DNA of 42,494 nt from Hofstenia miamia (taxonomy: Eukaryota; Xenacoelomorpha; Acoela; Hofsteniidae): the NCBI GenBank assembly GCA_900660155.1, contig CABFPE010000047.1, forward strand, positions 1,780,677 through 1,823,170, read 5' to 3'. The first letter of the stretch is position 1. Each line of letters starts with the position of its first letter. The notes beneath the pieces were generated by a model that did no database searches, was not told the origin of the DNA, and saw only the letters and a list, made by a program, of their open reading frames with translations. Position numbers and translations under genes: made by a program. Positions 11,161-23,396 of this stretch are shown piece after piece.

Positions 11161-14100
11161 TCTTTAGCAATGTCTCATGCGGCCTGATTGGCAGACCAAA
11201 TAACTTGTTGCTTTAATTTCCTCTATATATTTATAGATTAAAACCAAGTCACAGTATACTCCCAGTGTGTGTGAAAGATCTTGCCCTCATAACATTAAAA
11301 AATAATTAAAAAATTGGTTAAGTACTCTATATACTTCTACTTAAATTGAATCAAACTTTGACGATTCAAGGAGCTGCTAAACTCGTTATTGAATCATTCT
11401 AACGTACAAAATTTGTCGAGTTCGCATTTCTTTTATAGTTTTATAGTTTATGCATATTTTTCTTTTTTTTCATTTCGATTGATATTCTTCAACCTAATGA
11501 AGTCCTTTGTTTCTTATATTTTTGAAGGTTCTCTCAGTGCGAGGCGACTATTCATTACTACTGATTGCATTACAGCCATAATGACACTTTATAAAGACAC
11601 ATTACAAAGAAGTTCAAATAATCGAATTTTCTCTTAAATTTTAACAAATACACGCATTTAGAGATGCGGCGGCAAGATAAAAAGTACCGCTATGTTGCGA
11701 AATAGTATTATTTCTTCTACAAAACAATCAATTTCATAAATAAAAAATTTTATCAAATCTTTGTGAACATCATGTTTTTCATTTACTTCTGAACAAAGCT
11801 TAATCATTATTAATACGAATGAAGAACTACATTTTTGCACTTAGATTTGTTTAAATTTAAAATTAACGATTTTGATAAGAGTCAAAGCAATATATTTGCT
11901 AAAAGATACAATTAATCTATAAACTAAATATATGTTGTGAGATCATTGTAAGAAATCTGTAAATGCGCTTAGCATGCTTGTGTCTCCAATTGTGTCTTGT
12001 CGTTGTAAAAGCCTAATTTTTAATTTTTTTCTAATTTTTTTGTAATTTTTTTACTCTAATCGAAATTTTCTAAATTGTTCCAAATGCTAAGCTGCCCAAT
12101 AAAAACAAGGATAGGAAATACTGCTGCAAACAAATTTATGTGATTTTGAATTATCAAGAAATGACATTGATTCTTGGCCATATTTATGCTTAAATAAAAT
12201 TGGCGCAGCATGAAATTGTATTTGATATAGCGGGGATAATATATTATAATTTTGTCTGTATTCAGTTACATGGTAACGCTTACCTGCAAAATTTCATAAT
12301 AATAATATAAGCAATAATTACTATAAATATGTCATATTACTTTAAATAAACACGATTTTGTACTTTTTTGTAATGTTCTTTGCATTTTCAATAGATTTGT
12401 AATAAATATTCTTTAAATAGGAAGTGATACTAACAACAATTTCCATTATTTATATTAAGCAAGAACCAAGTGAAAGATGTAAAATTATGTTCCATCCAAA
12501 GAGGGAAAGTCGAATGGAATTACTTTGGCAAAGATGTTGTAAAGTGATGCATACCTACAAGACATCTCAATTATTTTCAAAAATTAGTGTTCACTGAATG
12601 TAGTATAGCAAAGACGTACATAGTGGTTTAATTTCTTCGATATCTTTGTTTCTTTATTGAAATAGAACAGGGCCGGTGGGACTGAGTCCCTTACATTAAT
12701 GTAGACTGGAGAAATAATTGAAAAACCTGTTCGATATTATATATATATATATATATAAATGTATGTATTAAATAGCCAAAATCGGTAGCAAGTATATAGA
12801 TTTAATAGGACGAAATAAATACATTTTAAATTTTGTATTTTTCATTTTAATGTGGTGTGAATAATTTTCTACATCTATGATTCTACTACACTGTTTCGAG
12901 TTATAGATGGTTTCCATATTTAAAATCCTATTCTGCATAATTTGTAGATTATGGCAAATCTGTGAAAATAGCATTGCTTTTGAAGACTCTTCTTTATTCT
13001 ATTTATGATTTATCTATTAAAATTCATAAGCATTTTATTCTAAATCAGACACTAAATATCTTAAATGCAGCAGAAATGTACCAAGAGATTTCAAATAAAC
13101 CATTTTCGCAGTGTTGCCATTTCTTATACGCATCATTCTTTTGTGAAGTAACTCAGTAACATTATTTGAATAAATTCAAGGAAATTAATTCCGAATTCAA
13201 GGAGATTATTTTAAATTTAATTATTATTTTTAAATGAAAAAATATGTTTCCAAAATACTTTTTCAATTGTTATTATTGTTTACTTTTGATTTACTTGATT
13301 TAATGCTTCAGTAAACTATTTATCTCTACTAAATAGAGTTGTCGAAGATCATAGGGATAATCTTATGTCCTTGTACTAATTTTTCAGAAGTATTATTGGC
13401 TGTCTCATCAGCACTTCATCAATTCTTTTGCAACCATATGTAATTATTTTTCTGTGAAATTCAGCATTTAATCTTAGCTTAATATGCGTTGACATTGAAG
13501 GAGTCATCTTAATATAATGTTAGTTATCGCCTAAGAAATAGTCAGGCTTCTAGTGAATTTTCTTATCCAAACCCCACCCCGCGTACAACTTGTTTATCCT
13601 TGTTGAAATACTCTTTAGTACATATTATGTGGCACCCATAACTACACAATGCAGAGCAATAAAAAATGTATTATTATCAACAATTCTTAACCCCATTTTA
13701 GGCAGATAGTGATAATTCTACAATTTCCTATAAAGGAAAATAATCCCAAATACCTACGGCAAGCCTTGTGAAAATTCTAGTTTTGTGACACATTAGTATA
13801 AATTACTTAAAAAATATTTTTCTTAAAAATGCAACTTTGCGGTGAGTACTGTCTCGATTTATTAGTAATATTTTAATATTATACTGAAAACGAAACTTAA
13901 TAATTCAGAGCAAATTTATCATTGTGTTTGAGACATTAAGTTTTTTAGAAGCTAAGGAAAATTGCCTAACCTTGATAGATAGAAGTGTAAAATGTATTCA
14001 TACAAATATGCAATTATCAGATATCATCAACTCTGTAAATCTAAAGCAAAATCGACTAGAATACATCACCATCACCTAGAAACAATGAAAACCTTTATAG

Positions 14101-16350
14101 GAAATGATATTCAATCAAATTTTATATCTAGTATTTTGCCTGTTTTTGGCACCTTTTTGTTGTAATGATAATTTAAACTAAAACACAGTTTTATTCTATT
14201 GAAAAAATTTGAATACTTTATAACTTTTTTAAAATAGTATCAAATTCTTTATTCTACATTGTAGATAATTTATTTCAAGGTATTTATTCATCTCTTTAAA
14301 TATATTCTAAATTTTTTACAACATCAATTGGCCAGCATCAAGTCTCTCATGCAGTCTTTAGTTTGAAGCATGCAGTCTTCTCTGTTAACGAAGGCTAAAT
14401 ATATTAAAAAATTTTTGGGAATTCCTTTACCGAGTAAATGTAATGTAAAATGTCATATTCCTGCAGTGTAGTTAACTTAAATTCCTCTTTGGAATAAATC
14501 CATAAGAATATAATTTATGCGTTAATTGATGTAATTTTGTGAAGAGATGCAGCATTCTTAAATAATTAAAAGCCAAGGTAAAAGTAATTTGGGCTTATTG
14601 TATATTTCTATTTAATGTTTACTTCGTGAAGATAATTATATTAATGTGGGGAGGCATTTCTAATGCTAGATCTGTTGCACTTGATTCATGGTTGTACGTG
14701 ATATTTAAAAAAAAGATTTATAATTGATAGCTTATTGATGGAGTAAATTTATACAGGCTACATAAATAGTTCCTGGTTTACCATGATAAAGATAATCCCT
14801 TCCATTTCATTTATACTTAGTGATAGTTTTGTGGTTGCATTGAGTACTATTAATTGAATTAAATGTAAATAAAATTTATTTTGTTCGTTTACTTTTGATA
14901 TATATCAAAATGGGTCAATTGGCTTTGGTTCGCAAGTCCTATTTTCAACATCAGAAATATGTCGGGTTCAGTGGACATTTGTTGCTACGCAACAAACGCT
15001 ATAATTGTTTTTAAGTTTCCTAAGTAACATTCAATTGCCATGAATGCATTTCATTGAAGTATTACATAAGCATTCAACACTCTCTAGTTTTACACTTGGT
15101 CAATTACGAAATATGATTAAATATATTATATTTTATTAAGTAATAGTTCCTTCTTTTATTGATAGTCGTCCTCCGTGCTCCATATTTATTCTAAATGTCC
15201 AAATTTATGTCAATGGAAGAATATTCAAGATCATAACATTGGACTATGAAGAGCTTAGCCCTGTATGCCAATCTAACATTGAAGAAAAAACTTAATATTT
15301 TAGCATAACTGCATAAGAGAAGGCATGTGCTCTATTAGTTATATTCGTATGTTGTTGGATTACTAGTTTCAAGAATCAGAAAAGGGTATTTTGGAAAGCA
15401 TCATTTCAAGCAAGCCAGAATTCAATATTGATAAATGACTTTTAATATTATTCGCATAAAATTAAGGGAAGATTAGATTGTGTATAGAAAAAGTTAATGA
15501 AATCTTGCTGGGAATTTTCATTTTGAAAATATTCTCACCCATAGATCTGCTCTACAAATATATTCAATCTTCACGAAAAGAAACATTTTAACACATATAT
15601 GATAAACTGTTTTTGAGCCATTTAGGTGCTATTGTGCAAACAATTTAAACCTTACTCTTTGAGGATTTAAAAAAACTGTAATCAAATTTTATCATTCGCC
15701 TTTTAAATTTGGTATAGATTCAGTCACTGAAATTTGTTTTCGATTCTAATGGATATGTTATTTAAAATCTCGTACATGTTTAGAAGATTCTCTCATTATT
15801 ATGCTGTAATCATTGAAAAATGGTAAGAATTCAATATAAGTTCTATTTCAACATATAACATAAGATCTAACTTTACATCAAGAGCTACTGTAAGCAATTG
15901 CAGTTCATAGTACTCAATTGAGCCAATAAAACCTCTGGTGAGCAGAGAATTGGGGTGGTTTAGGGATATTTATTCAAAATAACCAGTTACATTATAGAAG
16001 GGTTTGTATAAATGGATAATGATTTACATACAATCCAACCCACACGACCACTTGCGTACTGGGAGCCAACCCACACTCTCATCTTTACTACTGTTTTGAT
16101 GCATCCGCACTACACCTGCGTGAGAAGGCAACTCAAAAGTGAAAAATTCGTTTCGATTTCCAAACAACAACTTTAGATTTATTTCAAATTTCAAATTTTG
16201 TATTCACATCATCAGTTTTTCCTATCCAAATGCATACACAGTAGCAAGAATGTGGCTATAGCCAACCAATATCAAGTCTTTAATGCAAATCTCCTGTAAT
16301 TAATAAAGTATGCCGTGATTAAATGAAACACAAAATAATATAGACCTCGA
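11161..16350. other. Gene-poor stretch
   Basis: Nothing convincing in either strand. There is one (TA)n tract at 12738-12757. A slightly GC-richer patch at about 16020-16140 (CCAACCCACAC repeated with variation) may be a transposon scrap, but I cannot assign it. Confidence 0.55.
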
Positions 16351-16358
16351 TACCTTAA

Positions 16359-16708
16359 CAGACTTGTCAACGAGCCGACATTTCCAAGCTCGGCTTGGCT
16401 CGGCTCATTTAAATTTTGTGTAAGTTCGGCTCAGCTCAGCTCGCCACATAAAATCTTTAAATGAGACTCGGTATTTTTTTAAAAATATTATGCTCAAAGA
16501 ATTTTTACATAGCTCTTCCTATTATTTAATAAACATTTCTTAAATAAGATTATAGGAAAGCCATACTGACTGCAAAAAATAAGAAAAATCTCCATAATCA
16601 AATTAACAAGCAGAACTATAAACTTGCTTTGCCTAAAATAGGCTCGATTTGGGCTCGTTGTATATCAAATACTGTGCTCAAGCTAGGCTCGGCTCGTTGA
16701 CAAGTCTG
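16359..16708. mobile_element. 350-bp hAT-like MITE with CGGCT-rich ends
   Basis: The ends are inverted copies: the left begins CAGACTTGTCAACGAGCCGA and the right is its reverse complement. Inside each end, GGCTCGGCT-type motifs recur (16388-16442 and 16640-16695). The flanks TACCTTAA (16351-16358) and TGCCTAAA (16709-16716) agree at 6 of 8 positions, compatible with an aged 8-bp target-site duplication. CAG...CTG termini plus an 8-bp duplication are typical of hAT transposons. There is no coding capacity, so it is a non-autonomous miniature element. Confidence 0.75.
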
Positions 16709-16723
16709 TGCCTAAATTGGTAG

Positions 16724-17274
16724 ATGATACAAAAAGGAAATAATGGGATTTTCCAATGGTGTTGTTGCTTAAATATATGGAGTTCCTTTGTTGTAGTTGA
16801 TGTAATAACATATGGTGCAAATTTCTGTATTAATTATTGGCTGCGAGTCGTTTTGAATTCTTTAGTTGAGATAATACACATGACTACAAAATATAGTTCG
16901 CGTGGAGGATGTTCTTTGCAAAAGGAATCGATAATAAACGGAAAGTTATTATCATTTTTCCTCTGCGCTGTGTTTCATTTGGAAAAGCACAATTTTCTAG
17001 ATTTAATTGAATTGATTTCGAGCATTGGGTTATTTCAAGGAAGCGGCCATTGATTGATTAAATTAGTAAAATGGATTTAGGAGTGGAAATCATTTTGAGG
17101 AAAATAGAGTCCAGTATCAGACGCTTTTATTATGGAGGTAATTATGCTGGAGAGAGTAGCTCAGATAATTTCCTTTCAATTCATGTTTCCAGTTGGATTC
17201 ATGCTAAACTGCAAAAATTAAATAGGATGTTATGCTATACAGATGATTTGGAAAGAAAGAATAGAATTTCTTGA
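16724..17274 (+). other. Unassigned coding-like stretch (exon or relic)
   Basis: Two neighbouring open frames, 16724-17053 (109 residues) and 17071-17274 (67 residues), are richer in GC and in ordinary amino acids than the surrounding DNA. The first has NYWLRVVLNSLVEII and FLDLIELISSIGLF, which look like amphipathic helices of an alpha-solenoid protein. An acceptor-like tract (TTCCTTTGTTGTAG, ending at 16796) could open an exon at VDVITYGANF. I do not recognise the family. A decayed gene, a real exon or transposon-borne host sequence are all possible. It begins directly beside the MITE. Confidence 0.3.
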
Positions 17275-18153
17275 TTTTTAAAATTTTTTTGATGAAAACT
17301 ACTTCGAACATAATTACGATGCAGACAGTTCCATATAATTGAAGAATTACTTTACATAATCTTTTCCCTCGAGGATTATCTTATTTTGAATTCATGAAAA
17401 ATCTCATACAAACTGCGCTTGTTTTGGGCATCATCTAAGTTATAAACAACAAAGCCAAACAACACTAAATAATGTCAATTTGCAACAATTTATAAACCTG
17501 ATAATATTCGAAACAGGTTTTTAGACTGAAGGCACTTACCCCATACAGCCTATTGTGCTGTTAGAGTCATAAGCGGTTTTGTTGACATTTTCATACAATT
17601 CGGGATTTGGATAAGTGTCATAAAATTTATTCCGAAGATTGAAATACATTAAAATATTAACTTTTTTCGATGGAATCCTACTTTTACAAAGCATTCAAAT
17701 TCTTCCTATACCTAGTGTTCAGATAGTAAAGTAAAACCGTTTAAAACCCATGGAAGCAACACCTAAACTCAACTACTTTGTTTTCGTACGTAGACTACGT
17801 CGACTACTTCTGACTGCAGGCCTGTACGGTTCTCTATCCAGTTGCCCTTTCAGATGTACATATCATTTTTGATTTTTCATAGAAACCATCACAAGTTGTC
17901 TAAAATGTCTGGATTACTTAGTGTTAATTTTATTATGCACCTTTAAGGTTAATTGCTTTTTAAAAACTCGATAAATAATTATAAGCCATAAAATTTGTTC
18001 AGTATCCAAGGTTTTATTCATTGTTATAATATATTTCACAGTCTTGATTGCACTGAATTACAACTGGTAAAATTTATTCCAGCAATTATCAATCCATATT
18101 CTAAAAATTGACGCTATTACATGTATTTTCAATGTTATATCTAGTTCTCAAAG
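17275..18153. other. Intergenic, nothing recognised
   Basis: Non-coding. A short GC-richer patch at 17783-17845 contains repeated GTAGACTACGTCGACTAC-like words but no assignable feature. Confidence 0.5.
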
Positions 18154-18605
18154 GCTTTCTTGGCATGGTCTATGGAAATTTTCATTATTTATGTCTTAGT
18201 AATTAACCCTAACCATAAGGATACAATCGATTTTGTTGTGATGTAGATTGCAGAAGATATGCCTACTACAAGAAATTTTATCTCCATTTTTCAGACTAGA
18301 AACAGTTTTAGGCCCACAGAATATGATTCCCATCATAACAGGGATGACTAAGATCTTAGCAACTAGCAACGCTTTATAGATATCTGCCATCACTTGCATA
18401 AACAAAATCGATTTCTTTCCTTATTTCTCTTATGTTGCAGGTGGACACTCTTTATATTTACAAGGAATTTTGCTATTTGCACTAAAACTAATAGTTGAAT
18501 ACTACTGACAAAAGTTAGCTTTCCAGGAGAAGTTTTATACGAATCGTTTCGAACATTCATTAATCTTTGGATCTAAGTTAATGAGAGCTTTGTATAATTT
18601 TGATT
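18154..18605 (+). repeat. Left arm of a perfect 452-bp inverted repeat
   Basis: This is the exact reverse complement of 19924-20375; paired positions sum to 38529 throughout. The short ORF on its minus strand (18196-18405) is therefore duplicated exactly at 20124-20333 on the plus strand. That ORF has no recognisable domain, and I do not call it a gene. Confidence 0.97.
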
Positions 18606-18628
18606 ATATATATATATATATATATATA
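18606..18628. repeat. (TA)n tract at the left edge of the Tc1 element
   Basis: About 23 bp of alternating TA. The Tc1 element starts straight after it, so the transposon inserted into a pre-existing TA run and its TA target site cannot be told apart from the repeat. Confidence 0.9.
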
Positions 18629-19902
18629 GTGCTGTTCGAAAAATGAGCAACTTTTCGATTTTTTACTGCTTTGAATCTGATTTGCCATAATTTCTTGAGT
18701 TTTGTATCATAAGTGAGGTTTCTATTCATCGTAGATATCTATTCTATTAAGCACATCATGTGTGTCATTATTACCATTGATATCGATATTGAATTTTAGT
18801 TTGAATTTTAATTTGAATTATAGCCCAACACATGATACACAATTGCATTCAATTTTAGACTATCAATGACTTCGATGGGTAGAAAACGCGATGTTACTCA
18901 ACCGCAGAAAGCAGTTATTGACGCTCTCTACGATGAAGACTACAAACAGTGTTAGATCGCAACCAATTTGAAAATTAACAAGTCTACCATGAGCCGATAT
19001 CTCAATGGTAAAAATTCATTAAGAAAGAATTCGGGTAGAAAGAGAAAATCGACTTTAGGACAAGATCGCGTATTAAAACGACTTTGTTTTGTAAATCGTC
19101 AATACTTCATCGTGAGTTGCAAGAATCAACAGGATAAGAGTTACTGTTTCAGCATCTACCATTCGCAAGCGGTTTATTTCTGTTTGACTCATTTCTCGTC
19201 GTATGGTCAGAAAACCACTTCTTACAAAGAAGCAACGTCTCGCAAGGATCAATTGGTGCAAGCTTCATAAAAACTGGAGTAAGGAACAATGTCTTTTTCT
19301 TGGATGAGTCCAAACACTTGTGCAAAATGCCAATAGTGAAACATCCTCAAAGCGTCATAATCTGGTCAGGATTTAGTTCGAGGAAGATTGGCTACCTTCT
19401 TTTGTGTGAAAAGACTGTTAACTCTCAGGATTATATGAAAATACTCCGAACTCGAGTTCTACCTTATCAAACTCGATTTTTCAACGGTGATATGATCTTC
19501 CAAGACGACTCGGCTCCTGGCCACAGATAAAAAGTAACGACGCAATTCAATGAAAATCTGTGGAAGATATTGAAAGTGAGAGTCAACGAACATCGACCCA
19601 GAACAAAAAGTGAGTTACTTGCTCGATTATTCGCATGTGAAACCGTGAAATTACTGAACAAACCTTGTTGAAGTTGGCCACAATTATGCCAAAACGTATT
19701 GATCAAGTACTCAAAAATCACGGTCGAGCATCAAAATACTAAGCAAAACCGTAACCTTGTGTGAGAATACATGTAGATGTCTGCTTCTTTAAGACATATT
19801 ACGATGACATTTTTTGATAATATCTTGTTATAATAAAGTTTTTTTCGAAAATTATGTTTCTACAACTCTTTAATAAAAAGTTGCAAATTTTTCGAACAGC
19901 AC
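18629..19902 (+). mobile_element. Tc1-like DNA transposon, decayed, 1,274 bp
   Basis: The terminal inverted repeats start GTGCTGTTCGAAAAA at both ends and diverge after about 27 bp. The outermost bases abut TA on both sides, the Tc1/mariner target. The length is normal for the family. Between the ends lies a broken transposase reading frame (see the pseudogene entry) and an AATAAA at 19832-19837 near the 3' end. Confidence 0.92.
18870..19735 (+). pseudogene. Tc1-type transposase, inactivated
   Basis: The transposase would bind the terminal repeats and catalyse cut-and-paste movement. The N-terminal part reads as a helix-turn-helix (QPQKAVIDALYDED, then INKSTMSRYL) and a GRKRK-type basic linker, with an in-frame stop (TAG at 18953-18955) between them. 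The middle is frameshifted. The catalytic domain resumes with FLDESK (first Asp, codon 19303-19305) and FQDDSAPGH (second Asp, 19504-19506), then an in-frame TAA. The final part, NENLWKILK (candidate third acidic residue, 19552-19554), follows the second block too closely, because the usual WP.QSPDLNP segment is deleted. With stops, frameshifts and this deletion it cannot encode an active enzyme. Confidence 0.85.
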
Positions 19903-19923
19903 TATATATATATATATATATAT

Positions 19924-20375
19924 AATCAAAATTATACAAAGCTCTCATTAACTTAGATCCAAAGATTAATGAATGTTCGAAACGATTCGTATAAAACTTC
20001 TCCTGGAAAGCTAACTTTTGTCAGTAGTATTCAACTATTAGTTTTAGTGCAAATAGCAAAATTCCTTGTAAATATAAAGAGTGTCCACCTGCAACATAAG
20101 AGAAATAAGGAAAGAAATCGATTTTGTTTATGCAAGTGATGGCAGATATCTATAAAGCGTTGCTAGTTGCTAAGATCTTAGTCATCCCTGTTATGATGGG
20201 AATCATATTCTGTGGGCCTAAAACTGTTTCTAGTCTGAAAAATGGAGATAAAATTTCTTGTAGTAGGCATATCTTCTGCAATCTACATCACAACAAAATC
20301 GATTGTATCCTTATGGTTAGGGTTAATTACTAAGACATAAATAATGAAAATTTCCATAGACCATGCCAAGAAAGC
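19924..20375 (-). repeat. Right arm of the perfect 452-bp inverted repeat
   Basis: Exact reverse complement of 18154-18605. It ends at the last base before the N at 20376. A neutral genomic flank should not be mirrored across a transposon with no mismatch, so misassembly through the similar Tc1 ends is the leading explanation. Confidence 0.95.
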
Positions 20376-20376
20376 N
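20376..20376. other. Single N: probable contig join
   Basis: One of only two ambiguous bases I noticed in the window. It sits exactly where the inverted repeat arm ends, so it most likely marks a scaffold join with nominal gap size. Confidence 0.85.
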
Positions 20377-20471
20377 AAACTTTTACTGAGGCATGCTTCG
20401 ACAAACATTTTTGTTATTTATAAGCATTTATGGGTATGTTCATAAACTTTTTCTCTAAATATTTTAGATCA

Positions 20472-20690
20472 TTACAATATATTGAGATTTAATGCACATC
20501 GCTTTTGCAATTTCAGCTTAATGAGTTTATTATTTGTTTGAAATTTACTTAGCTTAGGTGCATATCTATGTACATATATTTCTGATTGCAGATGCCTTTT
20601 TATATATTCCTTAGCCCGAGTTTCGAATTGTCTCCTATAAACATTAACATTCATCACAGTCGTTTGCTTAAACGATACTAGAAGACACTG
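20472..20690 (-). pseudogene. Penelope-like GIY-YIG endonuclease remnant
   Basis: The minus strand encodes VYRRQFETRAKEYIKRH followed by YAPKLSKF. This matches the 'R.F.TR..EH' core of the GIY-YIG endonuclease carried by Penelope-like elements. A CDEC pair (codons at 20648-20659), in another frame just upstream, recalls the CxxC that precedes GIY-YIG in these elements. The first GIY and YIG motifs are damaged and no reverse transcriptase is seen next to it. It is a short scrap, so the assignment is tentative. Confidence 0.42.
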
Positions 20691-21167
20691 AAATTGCTAC
20701 AAGGTTTTTATTTGGAAACATCTATATGGTCGTCAGCATAAAATACTGGAAATTTTTCTAATATGGTATTTTTTCTTATAAATAACATGAGAGAGCATTT
20801 ACAATCAGAGGTTTATGTATATGGATATCCACCACATCATGGAACTAAAGTCGCAGAAGCAATATGCATTAAGTCAACCAAGAACCTTACTAAATAAATA
20901 AAGGCATCAATGGAATTTGAATATATTTGAAAGATCTGAAGAGCTTCAAATAAAAGTTCGAGAAAATTTCTACAAATGTTTAAAAATGATAAAAGTTTTG
21001 TGGTTGATTAATGCTAGTTAAGATTTTCATAATCATTGTTGTTCTAATCTCAATTATAAGTTTATAAAAAATTACTATATCGCACTAATATTAATTTGAT
21101 AACTTAAGTAATTAGATTCAATGTTATGTAAAAAATTACACAAAATTTCAGACCTCAGTAAGATACG

Positions 21168-21218
<51 letters not shown>

Positions 21219-21688
21219 TACATTGCAAGAAATAATTCTTAAAAATATTTTTGTTTACGTTACTGTCGAGAGGAACAATTTCTAATACTAGATCGTTATG
21301 AATATTTTATGCAAAACTCTGTTTTTTTATCAATTTAAAACTTAAAAATATTTAGTTCACTTTGATAATCAAGATAATGCAATCAAATTCAAAAAAAAAT
21401 TAACATTAAAATGTCTCTTCCTTCGCGTTCATTTTTACAATAGATTTGGGAGTATTTGAAAAATTGCCTTGTTTCAAAGATCTTTATCTAAGTAAGCGGG
21501 TCAAGCGATTATAAATTCGCAAACATCTTGTCTTTTATGTCTGAATTGACGCCATTATATTAGAATTTCTTTATTTTTTACTTCACAATTCTGTATATCG
21601 GTATTTTGTAACTAGCCATAAATACTATCCACTAAATTGTATTGAAATAAATGGTTGTTAGATTATCATATATATATATATATACGTA

Positions 21689-21731
<43 letters not shown>

Positions 21732-22440
21732 TGTGGAGATTATAAACTTATGAAAGTTTAAACTATTTTGGGAAGTTTTCAATTTAAAAAGTGATTGATG
21801 AATATTACTTCTGCTCATGGCGAGAGAGTGACATCTAAGATTTTGCCAAGTTCAACAACCGTATATTTCTTCAATTTGAATGGATCACATAAACTTCACA
21901 TCCTCTATTGACGGTAAATGGAAATTTCGTTCTGAATAATTTTACAATATATTCTAAAATAACTATTTTAGCAAATTAGCAGATTGTCATATTACAGAAT
22001 AAAATTAAAGACTAGTAATGTTATTAATGAGTTATGCCATAAATTCAGTTGAAGCTTTTGGATAATATAGGATGATCCGTTTCTATTAGGAGAACTTTGT
22101 CGTAAAATTAGATATGTAATTAATGCTAGAAAAATATCTTATGTCTTTATTCGCAAGTAAATATTTCTCCAACTATGAAATTTTCATGAAATGTCTTTTG
22201 ATAAGCCATTTGGCATTTTGAAGTACCTAGATTGGTTACTTTTTCTGTATTATGAAGACAATCACAAGCAACCCAAATAATATTTAGATTAATTTTATGT
22301 ATTTGCCATGTGTCAGCATGTACGCTTACCTGATGCTAAATATCATGAGGTCTTTTCCCATCAAAATGCACTCAAAAATGGCTTTTCTTTATCGCTTGCT
22401 TAATGGCAATTTCACTATGTTTACCATTTTACAAAACTCT
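20691..22440. other. Gene-poor stretch with large (TA)n tracts
   Basis: The (TA)n tracts are at 21171-21215 and 21668-21726 (the latter interrupted by CGTAG). An ORF at 22297-22548 on the plus strand has no motif and is not called. Confidence 0.55.
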
Positions 22441-22614
22441 TCAAGTAACAGCACTCGGAGTAGGAGTTGGAATCTCAGCTGTCTGCAAAAATGTTGTACA
22501 AGCCAGTACAGATTGACAACAATAGAGAAAGATTGGCGTTTTTTCTAGTAATGAAGAGAGCTGGTTGCGCATAGTCAGGATCAGTAATATTAGTGACACT
22601 TTCATTCTAATCAT
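22441..22614 (-). other. Weak 57-residue ORF with hydrophobic start
   Basis: The minus-strand ATG at 22614 gives a 57-residue peptide with a basic start, a hydrophobic run (VSLILLILTM), a CCQS...LACTTF middle and a PTPTPSAVT end. It is signal-peptide-like in outline, but short and without known family, promoter or splice support. It could easily be chance. Confidence 0.12.
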
Positions 22615-23396
22615 TGTTGCTGTTTGTTACTTAGCCGAAGCTACACTGATGAACCTCTAAATGAACAAATGATTCTCTTCCTGAGATAGATGTATTTCAA
22701 CTATCAAATTGAAGCAAGGCATGTCTTACTTTGCTATTTCATCCAATTTATGTAGCATACACATTCTTGTCAATAGAATTCAGCTATTCTTCTTGCACCT
22801 AGTCATTTCGAAAAGTACATCAAAACTTAGCTTGCAGCAATCATTGCTCTTTCGATATTGTGAATGCGACGTTCTCTAACGTGCATTCCTGTGTAAATGC
22901 CATATTCCATTACCAATAATCGCCAATATATTTAGCATTCTTGGAAACTGAGTGAAATTATTTTCACTAACTGGACAATCCCATTTTCATTTTTGAATTT
23001 TTCATGAATTTTTAGTTAAAACGGATTTGATCAGCTTAACACAGTATTGACTGACTGCATTTAGTAAGAATAAATATTGGTTAAGATATTGCACTGTGCC
23101 TTAAGGTGAAATATATAATGATTAACAACGATTTACTTGATTAGGGAAAATTCCAATACTGCAATACATTTTCCATTTGGGCGGAAGTTTTTCTAACATC
23201 GGCTAAGTTTCACATATATAATTGTAACCTACGGTGGGTCTACGTGATTATATACACGGATAAAAGTTCATTGGAAATGACTAATGTAACTTAGTTTTGC
23301 TGAAAATATTAAATGTAGTCTAGACCTAATATATATATATATATATATATATTTATAATGATTGTATATATAATACTCTCTAGTGGTTAAAGCAGC
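22615..23396. other. Intergenic, one (TA)n tract
   Basis: No gene seen. (TA)n at 23329-23352. A few minus-strand codon runs at about 22840-22920 break up within 20 codons. Confidence 0.5.

Noticed and set aside
18196..18405. 69-residue ORF present twice (also 20124-20333, opposite strand)
   Set aside because: The duplication is only the perfect inverted repeat itself, so it is not independent support. No domain is visible and the second copy probably does not exist at this place in the genome.
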